Shown here one piece after another: positions 17,789 through 27,277 of a DNA stretch of 64,000 bases (positions are counted from its first letter, which is position 1; each line of letters opens with the position of its first letter). The position numbers were made by a program, and so were the translations under genes. The DNA comes from Sinohyriopsis cumingii. Taxonomy: Eukaryota > Mollusca > Bivalvia > Unionida > Unionidae. The notes beneath the pieces are model-generated. The model had not been told where the DNA came from and made no database searches. It saw only the letters and a list, made by a program, of their open reading frames with translations. The DNA is taken from NCBI GenBank assembly GCA_028554795.2, contig CM068830.1:51842355-51906354 (forward strand), given 5' to 3'.

Positions 17789-20700
17789 CGCCTCTACGTC
17801 GATTACACTCGAGACAGGTCAACATCACATTTTCTCGTGTATGACCGCGACTATTATCTTTTCTGTCTACGGTAAATTCTCTTGAATCATTATTCGAATA
17901 CATCCACAACATTATACAATTACAACTTGCGCAATGATTATTTTGCTGTTGTTTTAACTCAGTAATAAATTCAACATCAAGATCAAAGTCGCGTTTATTT
18001 TTTTTTATCAGATTGTTTGTATCCGGTTAATTTTTTTCTTGTTATATCACCGTCGATAATGCTGGTTTTATTCACGATTTCAGGAATTATAATTCTCCGT
18101 AACTGAGATATTTTTCTAACCCTTGATACCGCTAAATAGACTAAATTTGACCACTCGATACGATCGTCTACAATCCAGACTCGTGTTTCAGAAATAGTTA
18201 ATCCCTGAGACGAGTGGATCGTCATAGCGTATCCCAACACCCATGGAGATTTGTCAGCGCGTAATGCATCTTCGACCACACTGATATCAACAGCGACAAT
18301 ATCATTTGATACGAGATTTTGTTTTTCAGTCTGCCCTGGAATATCAACATTAATATTCTGTTTTCGTGTATCTGATGGTCTATAACATAACGGTACGGGC
18401 AATTCTGAATATTTTTCTTTATGCAGCTGAAATAACTGTTGTTGTAAAGCGTCTCTGATTATTTTCCTGCTTGCTACTATTAAATCGTTGGGTCTCCATA
18501 AATTCAAAAAATCGTTCATTGAGGTCTCTGAGATCACTCCGCGTATTATTTCACACTGAATTTTGTTTGATTGTAATCTGATTAATTTTTTAAACTCTTT
18601 TAAATTTTCATCAAGAGCTCTATGATCATCATCTATTTCTTCGTAATAATCAACGAAATTTTTTAACCAATCATGTGAAGATGGTCCAACAAAAGGCGGC
18701 GGCTGACCATGATCGCCACACATTATTATAGCAGTATTTTTCGTCAACAACCAATCAAGAAACATTTTTAATGTATTCAATGACACCGTACATATCTCGT
18801 CCCAAATAATTATTTTAGGTATATATTTTTCTCCCATTCGTTCAGGAGTCCATGTATCCCCGCGCCACCGAAAGAAACTATGATACGTGCACGATTGTAC
18901 TTGCCGTTGTTTCATCTCTCGTGCAAGTCTATGTGTGGGTGTCAGCACGATCATATCTGAATTTCTAAAAACATTAATTGCTCGAGTCGTCTTGCCGCAT
19001 CCACCAGGTCCATTAAGATATACTGTCTTATATCTAGTTATTGGATCACTCACTGATGGCGCTTTCGACATTTCTGATATTTTATTACCCTTACGATAAA
19101 AATCTCTCACTGGAACATCTGCTGTTTCTGTATAATTGTGTAATATTTCTTTTTTTATTCTCCACGAACTCCATCGTTCATCACTACTTATAAATTCCAT
19201 AACAGATTCTAAATATTTACTCGAAATATAAAACGAATCTGTTGCGACTCTGACTGCGGTCTCAGGAAATCTATTAATCATCGATAATAAATTTATAGAA
19301 ACATAAGCCAACATAGAAGATCTTAGATGAGTATACTGTGGGGAGACATCATTTATGTAACTAACGATCGTACCTAATTTTGTTCCGTCGGATAAATAAA
19401 CACTTTCTCGATTTACAAATATATCTCTCGCTGTTGTATCAGCAATTATAAAATCGTATTCGGCATCATCTAGAATTAATCGTGCGTAATGTATTTTATT
19501 ATCATATGCACCACCCTGAGTAAATTTACCTATAATTCTTCTACCGAGATCTTTTGCGGTTTTTTCGTTATTTTTAAGTTTAATCTCGAGAATTTTAGGA
19601 GCTTCTTTGATAATATCATCTTCGGAAACACCAGGATATTTTTCCTTAAATTCCTTAATGACTTCATCGAGACTGATAGAATCTGGCATGGGTAACCAAA
19701 CTTCGGTCTGCGCGTGATATGATATAATTGCCTCACTGACAACCAACGATGTCAGTACCGCACAATCTAGCATATATTGTAATAAAACTATGGGCGCCCA
19801 ACGTTTTTCATAAAAATGTCTACCAAACCAAACATAACAAATTTGGTGGAGTTTTTCGTTAAACTCGAATGATTGAACACAAGCGAATCCAGTCAGATCA
19901 AAATCAGGTAATGGTCCATTAATTGCCACTCGCGTCATCTCGTTTGTTGGGTGACCAAATCTTTTAAAGTACACAGAACAATCTCCGTATGCTAGAAAAC
20001 TTCCCGAATAACATGCAACCATATCAACCGAAATAACATCATTGTAATTATATTTGGTATTCCACAATCCGCCGTGTCCATATTCGACGCAACTTGCGCG
20101 TACGTCTTCGAGTAAATCAAATCGTGTTGGTTTCCATAAAAAAATTTTCTCTAGCGAAATGAGCCGCAACAGATGGAACGGTAAAACAATTAGTTAGTAA
20201 CTTGTCAGTATTTTCCGTGGAGTGCTTGCACTCTAAAAACTTCTCCGCGAGATTTTTCATCTCGTCGTGGAGAGATTCTGTTAGATATATTTCACCGTTC
20301 GGACTAACAAACTGATCAAATCCACCTTCCTCATTACTTTTAAATAACCATACCGATACAGGATCGTTTTTACTTATTTCCTTAATAAAATCAAACATTC
20401 CTCCACCAGAATTATCTGGGGGGTAAAATCTAACAGTTCAATCACGTGGAAATATTGTTACTGCGCTGGTCAATGCGTGCGCATTATGGTCAATAATATT
20501 TTTTGGAGCTCCTTTCGATTTATATTTTGATTCGTATAATATTTCTCCCGTTATCGTTGATACTTTTATTGGAAATTTTAATATTTTTCCTAATTCAGCA
20601 ACATCTTTTATTGTAGCACCGGTATCCTTAACTGAATCAGCCCACCAGTTTATTTTTTCACGTCTTAAATCAGTTAATCCGTTTCCACGCATCGCGTTTG

Positions 20701-21269
20701 TAAAGTGTTCTATTACTCGTTCGGCTACACAATTTAACCCTGAAAACTTCATTGGTGCCAGTTTATCAACGTTGGTTTTTTTTATTTATCTCACAGATTC
20801 CATAAATAACTGCTGTTACAGGGTACGCTCGCTCATAATACGGTTTGTCAATACTAGTCAATAGACCTGGTCTGGAATTTTTACTTAATATGGCAATTTT
20901 ATTATTACCAAGGACAGGATCATATTTATCACGGATAATCCAACTACCTGTTTCTGTTAGTACAATAAATTTTACTCTGAAGAAATATTTTTGATTGCCC
21001 TCGTACTCAGCGATGTAGTTAATCATAGTTGCCGCTCTTTTGTCATTCATTGTAGCGTCCTTGACAGCATTGCGAATAATCTTGAACGTTGACCATAAAT
21101 GAGATGCACCATCCGTGTAAAATTCTTTCTTGGCGTCATGAATTTTGGAGATCAAACTTTAATTTTTCAGATCAACCTGATCTCGTACTGGTAAGTCAGG
21201 AGATAATCTGTCGAGATTAAATGTATATTTAGAAGGCCTAGTTTGGGATAATCTCTCAAACTCATTCAT
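17781..21269 (-). pseudogene. Family B DNA polymerase - SF1 helicase - HNH fusion, broken
   Basis: Reads leftward from ATG 21267-21269; about 1160 codons. An N-terminal region (~21269-20150) is followed by the polymerase palm: motif A VDMVACY (~20034-20014), motif C VATDS (~19251-19237). Then an SF1 helicase: Walker A GPGGCGKT (~19011-18988), IIIWDE (motif II), CGDHGQPPPF (motif III), MTIHSSQG (~18225-18202), YLAVSRVRK (motif VI). After TAA 17995-17997, another frame continues with a CX2C...CX2C HNH module (HCASCNC, FTVDRKDN, CLECNRRRG) to TAA 17781-17783. Breaks: TAA 21159-21161, frameshift in an A8 run near 20770-20780, TGA 20438-20440, frameshift near 20140-20155, frameshift in an A9 run at 17998-18006. 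Motif C has Ala where DTDS is usual; the second, catalytic Asp remains. Role: genome replication. Confidence 0.85.
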
Positions 21270-21312
21270 ATAATTAAAACAAATATTTAAATAAAAATAT
21301 TATATATATCTG

Positions 21313-21547
21313 ATGAATCATTGTACTTGGCTCATGATCGGCTCAGTAAATCGCTGCAACAAATCCTGTAGAGGTGAATTTTGTTGGATGCACTTACTTG
21401 CGAGGAAGTCTAGGACCAATACCGTGTCTGCGATGTGGTATTGGAGTGCGAGGAAAAACAGAATTATGTGCAAATTGCTGTGCAAAACGGTTCAGAGATT
21501 TTAAGAGATATTATGACCCAAACAAAATAATAGTGAAAACGCTATAA
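21313..21547 (+). pseudogene. Small Cys-rich (zinc-binding) Polinton protein, frameshifted
   Basis: Starts at ATG 21313, diverging from the polymerase start 43 bases away. First half has paired Cys residues (CTWLMIG, CNKSCRGEFCW). After a frameshift around 21390-21420 the other frame has CLRCGIGVRGK and CANCC, then a basic tail ending at TAA 21545-21547. The spacing of Cys pairs suggests two zinc-binding knots. Small proteins with this Cys pattern occur in invertebrate Polintons; function unknown. The un-shifted frame runs on to 21504 without sense. Confidence 0.55.
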
Positions 21548-21605
21548 AATCCGTGGAGGATTATATATCAAGATTTCAGACAAACGATGATTTAAACAAA
21601 TAATA

Positions 21606-21618
21606 TTATTATATAATG
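21606..21618 (+). promoter_or_regulatory. Start-site motif ATTATATAATG (HNH gene)
   Basis: The bases attatataatg contain the HNH start codon. The same 11-mer ends in the start codons of the genes at 23291 and 25342, and a close variant (aatatataatg) is at 16819-16829. Likely a viral promoter element lying over the initiation codon. Confidence 0.5.
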
Positions 21619-22116
21619 GAGCAAAATAAATTTGTCCCACATCCTGTCATAACAAACTATGAATCAAATATTGATGGTGTGATCAGAAATTGCAGGTTAA
21701 AAATACCAGTTGATCATGTCATTAATACTGGTTACCTAGCGTTCACATACGAAGGGAATAAGAAAAGCTATCTCTGTCATAGATTTGTGTATAAATGTCA
21801 TAATGGGATGATCAAAGACGGTCTTGTAATCGATCATATTGATGGAGATCCTCAGAACAATAGTTTATCGAATCTGAGGGTTGTCACGCAAAGTCAGAAT
21901 TGCAGACTTGGAAACACCGGTTATAATGATAATAATGCCAAAGCAGTCTTCTCTATAAATGTAGAGACGGGTGAAGAAATTATATTTCAATCGATGTATG
22001 CAGCTGGCAAATATTTTGATATTAACCGGCGTTTGGTAAAATACGTCGCAGAAAATATAACCAAAACTGCCTTTTCCAGGAAATATAAACAACGAATCAT
22101 CTTCCAATATTGTTAA
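21616..22116 (+). CDS. HNH endonuclease (homing-endonuclease-like)
   Basis: 166 codons, intact. Residues ~52-100 hold the HNH_3 pattern: CHRFVYKCHNG, then VIDHIDGDPQNNSLSNLR, with the HIDG His and the N-rich stretch forming the beta-beta-alpha metal site. The C-terminal ~50 residues (AAGKYFDINRRLVKYVAEN) look like a small helix-turn-helix (NUMOD-type) DNA-binding module. Such genes are common passengers in phage and large DNA viruses, where they cut DNA at specific sites. The start follows the motif attatataATG. Being intact among broken neighbours suggests later arrival, or chance. Confidence 0.85.
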   Translation: MEQNKFVPHPVITNYESNIDGVIRNCRLKIPVDHVINTGYLAFTYEGNKKSYLCHRFVYKCHNGMIKDGLVIDHIDGDPQNNSLSNLRVVTQSQNCRLGNTGYNDNNAKAVFSINVETGEEIIFQSMYAAGKYFDINRRLVKYVAENITKTAFSRKYKQRIIFQYC

Positions 22117-23290
22117 CTATCATCACTACCTCGAATTAATTTTTTTAATTTATGTCACAGTATTTTCCCCCATACATTACTTATTTTTTGACCATACGAA
22201 AGAGAGATTACTTCTGTATTCGTAGATTTCTGATTTTTATGGTCGTAATTAGTCAGTTTAACCATTTACGTCGTAATTAATTGCTCGTAGAAGTATATTT
22301 GTGGTTTCTAAATATATAAACGTATTTCCTATCATACAGCATAGCGGAGTTATTTTTAGATCTGTTACGAGAAATCAAGGTAATTTTACAATCTGTTTGG
22401 AACCGCTGTTATTGATCCTCAAGGTAGTTGTATATAGGTAGAACACTCTGCATTTACAATCTGCTTAGGAACCGTTGTTATGGTACTAATCGATCTGTAG
22501 GTTTGTATTTGCAGTCTGTTACGAAAAACACGCTGTTATAGTACAGATATATTCAGAAACCGTTGTTATTCAGAAACCGCTGTTTTAATGTAGAAGCAGT
22601 TATTTAAATGTAGAAACCATTGTTATTCAGAAACCGTTGTTTTGATGAAAATATATGTACCGCAACTATATATTAATTTCTAAAACATATACTGTTAACT
22701 GATTCGATAGCTCAATCGGTATCGTATTGGACTGTGACGCTAGCGGTCCAAGATCGAATCCCCATGGCTGACAACTGTCGGTGGTGCGCATAATTGCAAT
22801 TTTATAATAATTGGGGGGCACCGCCAAACACCCCCCCCCCCGCAAATCAGAACCCTCCAACCACATATCAACTGGTGGTTGATACATGTTTTGTATCACC
22901 CACGGGCTGATTATTGGGGGGTGTTCTGCTGAGCGTGTATGTTTGTACTGTCCTTCATTCATTGTATGTTTGTACTGTCCTTCATTCATTGATACCCATT
23001 TCCTTGTATATATCCATTTCATTGTATATACCCATTTTATTGTATATATTCATTTCCTTAATTAAGTTATATGTTTGTACCGTCCTTAATTAAGTTATAT
23101 GTTTGTATCGTCCTGAGCTTGCTAAAACACTCAATTAGGGGCTCGTCATTCATTGTTTCTACTCATTTCATTGTATATATTCATTGTATATGTTGTGCCG
23201 TCCTTGAAACATCCCGCCGAACTCGCTAAAACACTCGATAGGGGTTCTATAGGGATAATTTTTTTATTTTAAATATTTATATATTATATA
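22117..23290. other. Non-coding centre of the Polinton
   Basis: About 1.2 kb without a convincing gene. It holds: short irregular repeats of aaccgttgttat and cagaaaccgt at ~22380-22650; a tRNA-like stretch near 22705-22775; a C-run at ~22830-22843; and repeats of tgtttgtactgtccttcatt and atttcattgtatatat at ~22945-23200. The minus-strand 118-codon frame at 22666-23022 runs through these repeats and is not believable. This may be a regulatory or replication-control region. Confidence 0.55.
22703..22778 (+). other. tRNA-like sequence (degenerate)
   Basis: An A-box-like TAGCTCAATCGG is followed at normal spacing by a B-box-like AGATCGAATCC, with a TTGGAC...GTCCAA stem between. I cannot close a full acceptor stem, and two B-box positions are off, so this is either a decayed tRNA, a tRNA-derived repeat or coincidence. 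Confidence 0.3.
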
Positions 23291-23293
23291 ATG
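23283..23293 (+). promoter_or_regulatory. Start-site motif ATTATATAATG (134-residue gene)
   Basis: Identical 11-mer, ending in the ATG at 23291. The shared position relative to three start codons is the evidence. Confidence 0.5.
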
Positions 23294-23695
23294 AACCATG
23301 AAAATATCAAAGACACTATTTCTGCTATTAAAAAACTAGAAGAAAACGGAATTAATATATCTGATGAACTAAATCCTGAAAAAATAATATCTGATTTTGG
23401 AACGTTAGAAGAACTTAAGAATGAAAATAAGTATGTTCTATCATCTCAATATAAGTTCATAAAGCAAATTCAGGCAGCTATGTTCCAGTCACTAGTTATG
23501 GTGAACGATGATCAAGTAAATGAATTTATTCCTCTTTCTGTTGCAGTAGAAAAGGTCAGATCGGGATTATCCAACGAGTACGAAACGAAAAAAACAATCA
23601 GTACCCGCATAAGATACTTAAGAAAAATTATGTCAGCAGGTAACGACCAAAGCAACCCTGTCCGAAATATTTTATTTCTGATATATAAAATCTGA
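23291..23695 (+). CDS. Hypothetical Polinton protein, 134 residues
   Basis: ATG 23291 is preceded directly by attatata, the same motif as at two other Polinton starts. The product is rich in Lys, Glu, Ile and Asn with likely helices (residues 1-50 and 95-120) and no Cys pattern, signal peptide or membrane segment. I do not recognise the family. It ends just as the 52-bp repeat array begins. The frame is intact, and its starter motif argues that it is a real gene. Confidence 0.55.
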   Translation: MNHENIKDTISAIKKLEENGINISDELNPEKIISDFGTLEELKNENKYVLSSQYKFIKQIQAAMFQSLVMVNDDQVNEFIPLSVAVEKVRSGLSNEYETKKTISTRIRYLRKIMSAGNDQSNPVRNILFLIYKI

Positions 23696-23699
23696 TTAA

Positions 23700-25060
23700 T
23701 TGGCATAATTTTAAATACCAAATTACAAATCTGATTGATTAAGTACCAAATTACAAATCTGATTGATTAAGTACCAAATTACAAATCTGATTGATTTGTA
23801 TAATTTTAAGTACCAACCACCCCATCAGAATTAATAAACTGATTGATTTGTATAATTTTAAGTACCAACCACCCCATCAGAATTAATAAACTGATTGATT
23901 TGTATAATTTTAAGTACCAATTACCCCATCAGAATTACTAAACTGATTGATTTGTATAATTTTAAGTACCAATTACCCCATCAGAATTAATAAACTGATT
24001 GATTTGTATAAAAAAATAAAATATTTCAGAATAATAATAAAATATTTTTTGTAGTATTTTTTGGAAAACTGATTGATTTGTATAATTTTAAGTACCAACC
24101 ACCCCATCAGAATTACAAACCTGATTGATCTGTATAATTTTAAGTACCAATCACCCCATCAGAATTAGCAAACTGATTGATTTACACAAATTTGAGTACC
24201 AATTACCCCATCAGAATTAATAAACTGATTGATTTACATAAACAAATAAAATATTTCAGAATAATGATAAAATATTTCTTTGTAGTATTTTTTGGAAAAC
24301 TGATTGATTTGTATAATTTTAAGTATCAATCACCCCATCAGAATTAATAAATTGATTGATTTACTCAAATTTGAGTGCCAATCACCCCATCAGAATCAAT
24401 AAATTGATTGATCTGCATAAAAAAATAAATTGTTTCAGAATAATAATAAAATATTTCAGAATAATAATAAAATATTTTTTGTAGTATTTTTTGGAAAACT
24501 GATTCATTTGTATAATTTTAAGTACCAATCATCCCATCAGAATTAATAAATTGATTGATTTGCATATTTCTGAGTACCAATCACCCCATCAGAATTAATA
24601 AATTGATTGATTTGCATAATTTTGAGTACCAATCATCCCATCATAATTAATAAATTGATTGATTTACATAATTTTGAGTACCAATCATCCCATCAGAATT
24701 AATAAATTGATTGATTTACATGAATTTGAGTAAAAACATATTTCAGAAATATTTTTTGTAGCATTTTTTGCAAAGCTCTGATTAATTTGAGTACCAAACT
24801 ACAAATCAGAGACACAAACTGGTCGAATTCATAATAATAAAATATTTTAAAATGATAATAAAATATTTCTTATCTGAATAAATTATTTCAGATTACAATA
24901 ATTATTTACAAAACTGATTAATTTACACGAATTCGAGTACCAATCATCCCATCAGAATTAATAAATTGATTGATTTACATGAATTTGAGTACCAATCACC
25001 CCATCAGAATTACAAAACTGATTGATTTGTATAATTTTGAGTATCAATAATAAAAAATAT
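23700..25060. repeat. 52-bp tandem repeat array with internal dyad
   Basis: About two dozen copies of a 52-bp unit (for example ctgattgatttgtataattt then taagtaccaaccacccc). Spacing is exactly 52 between 23787, 23839 and 23891. Each unit carries ATCAG-(10 bases)-CTGAT, a short dyad, so the array is a ladder of potential hairpins. Longer interspersed blocks with aataaaatatttcagaataa occur around 24005-24060, 24240-24300 and 24420-24490. It lies between the rightward early-type genes and the leftward virion genes. Confidence 0.93.
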
Positions 25061-25066
25061 TTTTAT

Positions 25067-25342
25067 TTATTTACTTAGAAATATTTTTTTAAGTTGATCG
25101 AGTTTAATACAGGAGTGTGCATAATTTAGAATCTGATCTCTGTTACAAATGATCTCGATAATATGTTCTCGACGGAGCTCATCTAACTGTTCTTGTGTTA
25201 ATAAGAAATCCTCGTTTCCGTATTCATCAATAACTAAATTAACGTTAAATTGCTCCATGTTTGGAGGTTGTGAAAACGCTGTTCTGATGGCGTTTTCAAG
25301 TACTTCTTTGTCATGTATACAAACCATCACGTGCTGGTACAT
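25067..25342 (-). CDS. Hypothetical Polinton protein, 91 residues
   Basis: Intact frame with the motif attatataatg at its start. Acidic/neutral, with a central stretch LLTQEQLDELRREHIIEII likely to be helical. No family recognised, no signal peptide or membrane segment. It lies between the 52-bp array and the penton-like gene and is transcribed with the virion module. Confidence 0.5.
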   Translation of the reverse strand: MYQHVMVCIHDKEVLENAIRTAFSQPPNMEQFNVNLVIDEYGNEDFLLTQEQLDELRREHIIEIICNRDQILNYAHSCIKLDQLKKIFLSK

Positions 25343-25350
25343 TATATAAT
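25340..25350 (-). promoter_or_regulatory. Start-site motif ATTATATAATG (91-residue gene)
   Basis: On the minus strand the same 11-mer ends in the ATG at 25342-25340. Confidence 0.5.
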
Positions 25351-25364
25351 ATTTACTGGATTAA

Positions 25365-26792
25365 TTAAGATTTCACATACAGATTTATTACAAGCTCTTC
25401 TCCACGTAGGTCAATTAAGCGATTAAGGTGGTCTGTGAGCTTAAAATTTATTCGTATTAACATATTATTGTGACACCGCAGATACACAGGATTAGTTGGT
25501 TCTTGCACGATTAAACTTCCAGGGGATACCTGTGGTGTGAATGTATATAAAATATATCCCTGCTGAGCCTGATTTGATCTTCCGAGATCTATTTGATAGC
25601 TACCATCGACTACGTCACAAACCAGATTGACCACGATCGTGCTGGTTATATTAACGATTCCGGGAGATACGTGTCTACCGCCGCCGTATGGATCATTATT
25701 ATGTCTGAGAACAGTTGGAGGTGGGGCTATTTTTCTCCACACAGCTAGTATTTTAGGAAAATTTTCCGTGATAAGATCCTTGAGTGTTTTTCTTAATTCG
25801 TCTGTGGAAAATCCTGGTAGTGTAAAATTTAATAATTCTGCTTCAGTTATTTTATAATGATCAATATACGCTTGTTTGATACTATTTTTTTCTCTTATAT
25901 CTATATAATCATTAGCATTTATTACCTCAGTAATGGTCTGATTAAAATATTTAAGATCTACTGCAATTTGATTTAAATGTTGTATCGTTACAATGATCTG
26001 ATGTTTTAGATCGATATTGGGATACTCCAGGATATAGTTTTTAATTGAATGTGCTAATGTCGTTAATGTAGTTGTGTGTTCAATTCTAATTTCGTTAGAC
26101 CTTGATATGAAATTTCTTTCATAAACGAAATTAGTTGAAGTTTTTGTATCAAAATCAATGGTAGAAAACAGTACCATAGGATATCTTTTACCATCTTTCA
26201 AAATGTAATAATTATCCTTGTCGGTCCATGGATACAAATTTCGGTATTTTGGAGTTGTTATAAACTTGGCATCGTCCGTGAGAAATTCAATTAATTTTGG
26301 TTCTGGTGGTCCTTCATACACTGGGGGAACATCCAGCCAACCTAGTACAGATCTTATCGTGGACTGATAAATATCAACAACATAATCAGGAGAATGTATT
26401 TCCACCGTCGAGGACAGCGTCGGCTCATGAACGTTGATCGATATCTTTGCTTCTTTTCCGGTTATTGATTTTATTCTACGTTGAAATTCCTCATTGATCT
26501 CTTCAATCTCATAACTACCAGTGGGTATTCCAACATCTATCCAGTCAGGAGTACCATCTGGTTTGTTCTTGTTAGCAAATACAAGCGAATTATTTGCTGG
26601 TGTACCATTAAATGATTTTGATCTGATATTTGGCCAGCTGTAATATACCCGTAATTGAGCCAGTGCTATTTCCTTTACTGGAATTGCAGTAGGAAAGTTA
26701 ATACTAAATTCAGGATTAGTTGAACTTACCGACATCATCGTTATCTTTGGCGGAGTTGTATTAGTCACGATCTGCTGAAGTAATTCTGTCAT
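25365..26792 (-). CDS. Penton/minor-capsid-like virion protein
   Basis: 475 codons, intact. The first ~150 residues carry the pattern seen in invertebrate Polinton virion proteins (VKEIALAQLRVYYSWPN, then PTGSYEIEEIN, then a SVLGW segment). The last ~100 residues match the C-terminal beta-rich half (PGSLIVQEPTNPVYLRC, then DLRGEELVINLYVK). Between them are ~200 residues (about 155-355) that look inserted, helical and Asn/Ile-rich. I assign it to the particle by family memory and position; penton versus fibre-base is not decided. It overlaps the next upstream gene by 32 bases. Confidence 0.65.
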   Translation of the reverse strand: MTELLQQIVTNTTPPKITMMSVSSTNPEFSINFPTAIPVKEIALAQLRVYYSWPNIRSKSFNGTPANNSLVFANKNKPDGTPDWIDVGIPTGSYEIEEINEEFQRRIKSITGKEAKISINVHEPTLSSTVEIHSPDYVVDIYQSTIRSVLGWLDVPPVYEGPPEPKLIEFLTDDAKFITTPKYRNLYPWTDKDNYYILKDGKRYPMVLFSTIDFDTKTSTNFVYERNFISRSNEIRIEHTTTLTTLAHSIKNYILEYPNIDLKHQIIVTIQHLNQIAVDLKYFNQTITEVINANDYIDIREKNSIKQAYIDHYKITEAELLNFTLPGFSTDELRKTLKDLITENFPKILAVWRKIAPPPTVLRHNNDPYGGGRHVSPGIVNITSTIVVNLVCDVVDGSYQIDLGRSNQAQQGYILYTFTPQVSPGSLIVQEPTNPVYLRCHNNMLIRINFKLTDHLNRLIDLRGEELVINLYVKS

Positions 26793-27246
26793 TATTAGTA
26801 CTTGTATCTGTAATACCGATACCTTCGTGATATATTTTAGTTATCATTGAAAACTCGAAATCAGATATAATTCCATCACTGAGATTCGCTGATAACAACG
26901 AAGATACTTTCGAGTATGCTACCGTCGTTGTGTGTAATTTTATTATGTAATCGGATAATTTTTCATTCGTGCAGGTACATATTTTTTTTGCGATGATATT
27001 AAGCACACCTGCAATCGTTGTTGCTGCTGAAATACAAATAGTTACGGCTACTGGTGCCATCATTGTCACTGCTGATAATATAACACCTGTTCCAGCAACA
27101 ACAGCGGATACTGAATAAACAATAACATCAACGATAACTAATCGTCGTCGATATTTCTTTACTTTTACTGTATACTGTTCGACTCGATCTTTTAATGCTG
27201 CCTGCCATTCACGCGCTTGATTATACCTGTATTGTGCACCGTCCAT
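26761..27246 (-). CDS. Two-helix membrane protein of the virion module
   Basis: 161 codons, intact. A basic N-terminal helix (~1-36) is followed by two hydrophobic spans (about residues 37-60 and 62-84: VIVYSVSAVVAGTGVIL and APVAVTICISAATTIAGVL) and a helical C-terminal half. This layout recurs next to the penton-like gene in invertebrate Polintons. Function unknown; a membrane-active virion component is a reasonable guess. Its 3' end overlaps the penton-like gene by 32 bases. Confidence 0.6.
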   Translation of the reverse strand: MDGAQYRYNQAREWQAALKDRVEQYTVKVKKYRRRLVIVDVIVYSVSAVVAGTGVILSAVTMMAPVAVTICISAATTIAGVLNIIAKKICTCTNEKLSDYIIKLHTTTVAYSKVSSLLSANLSDGIISDFEFSMITKIYHEGIGITDTSTNNDRITSADRD

Positions 27247-27277
27247 GTATTTTTATGCAGTAACCAATTGAGGTGTT

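Noticed and set aside
22666-23022. 118-codon minus-strand frame in the Polinton centre
   Set aside because: Runs through the tRNA-like sequence, a homopolymer and short repeats; composition is repeat-driven.
23700-25060. CRISPR array
   Set aside because: Units are contiguous 52-mers without unique spacers, in animal nuclear DNA; it is a tandem repeat.
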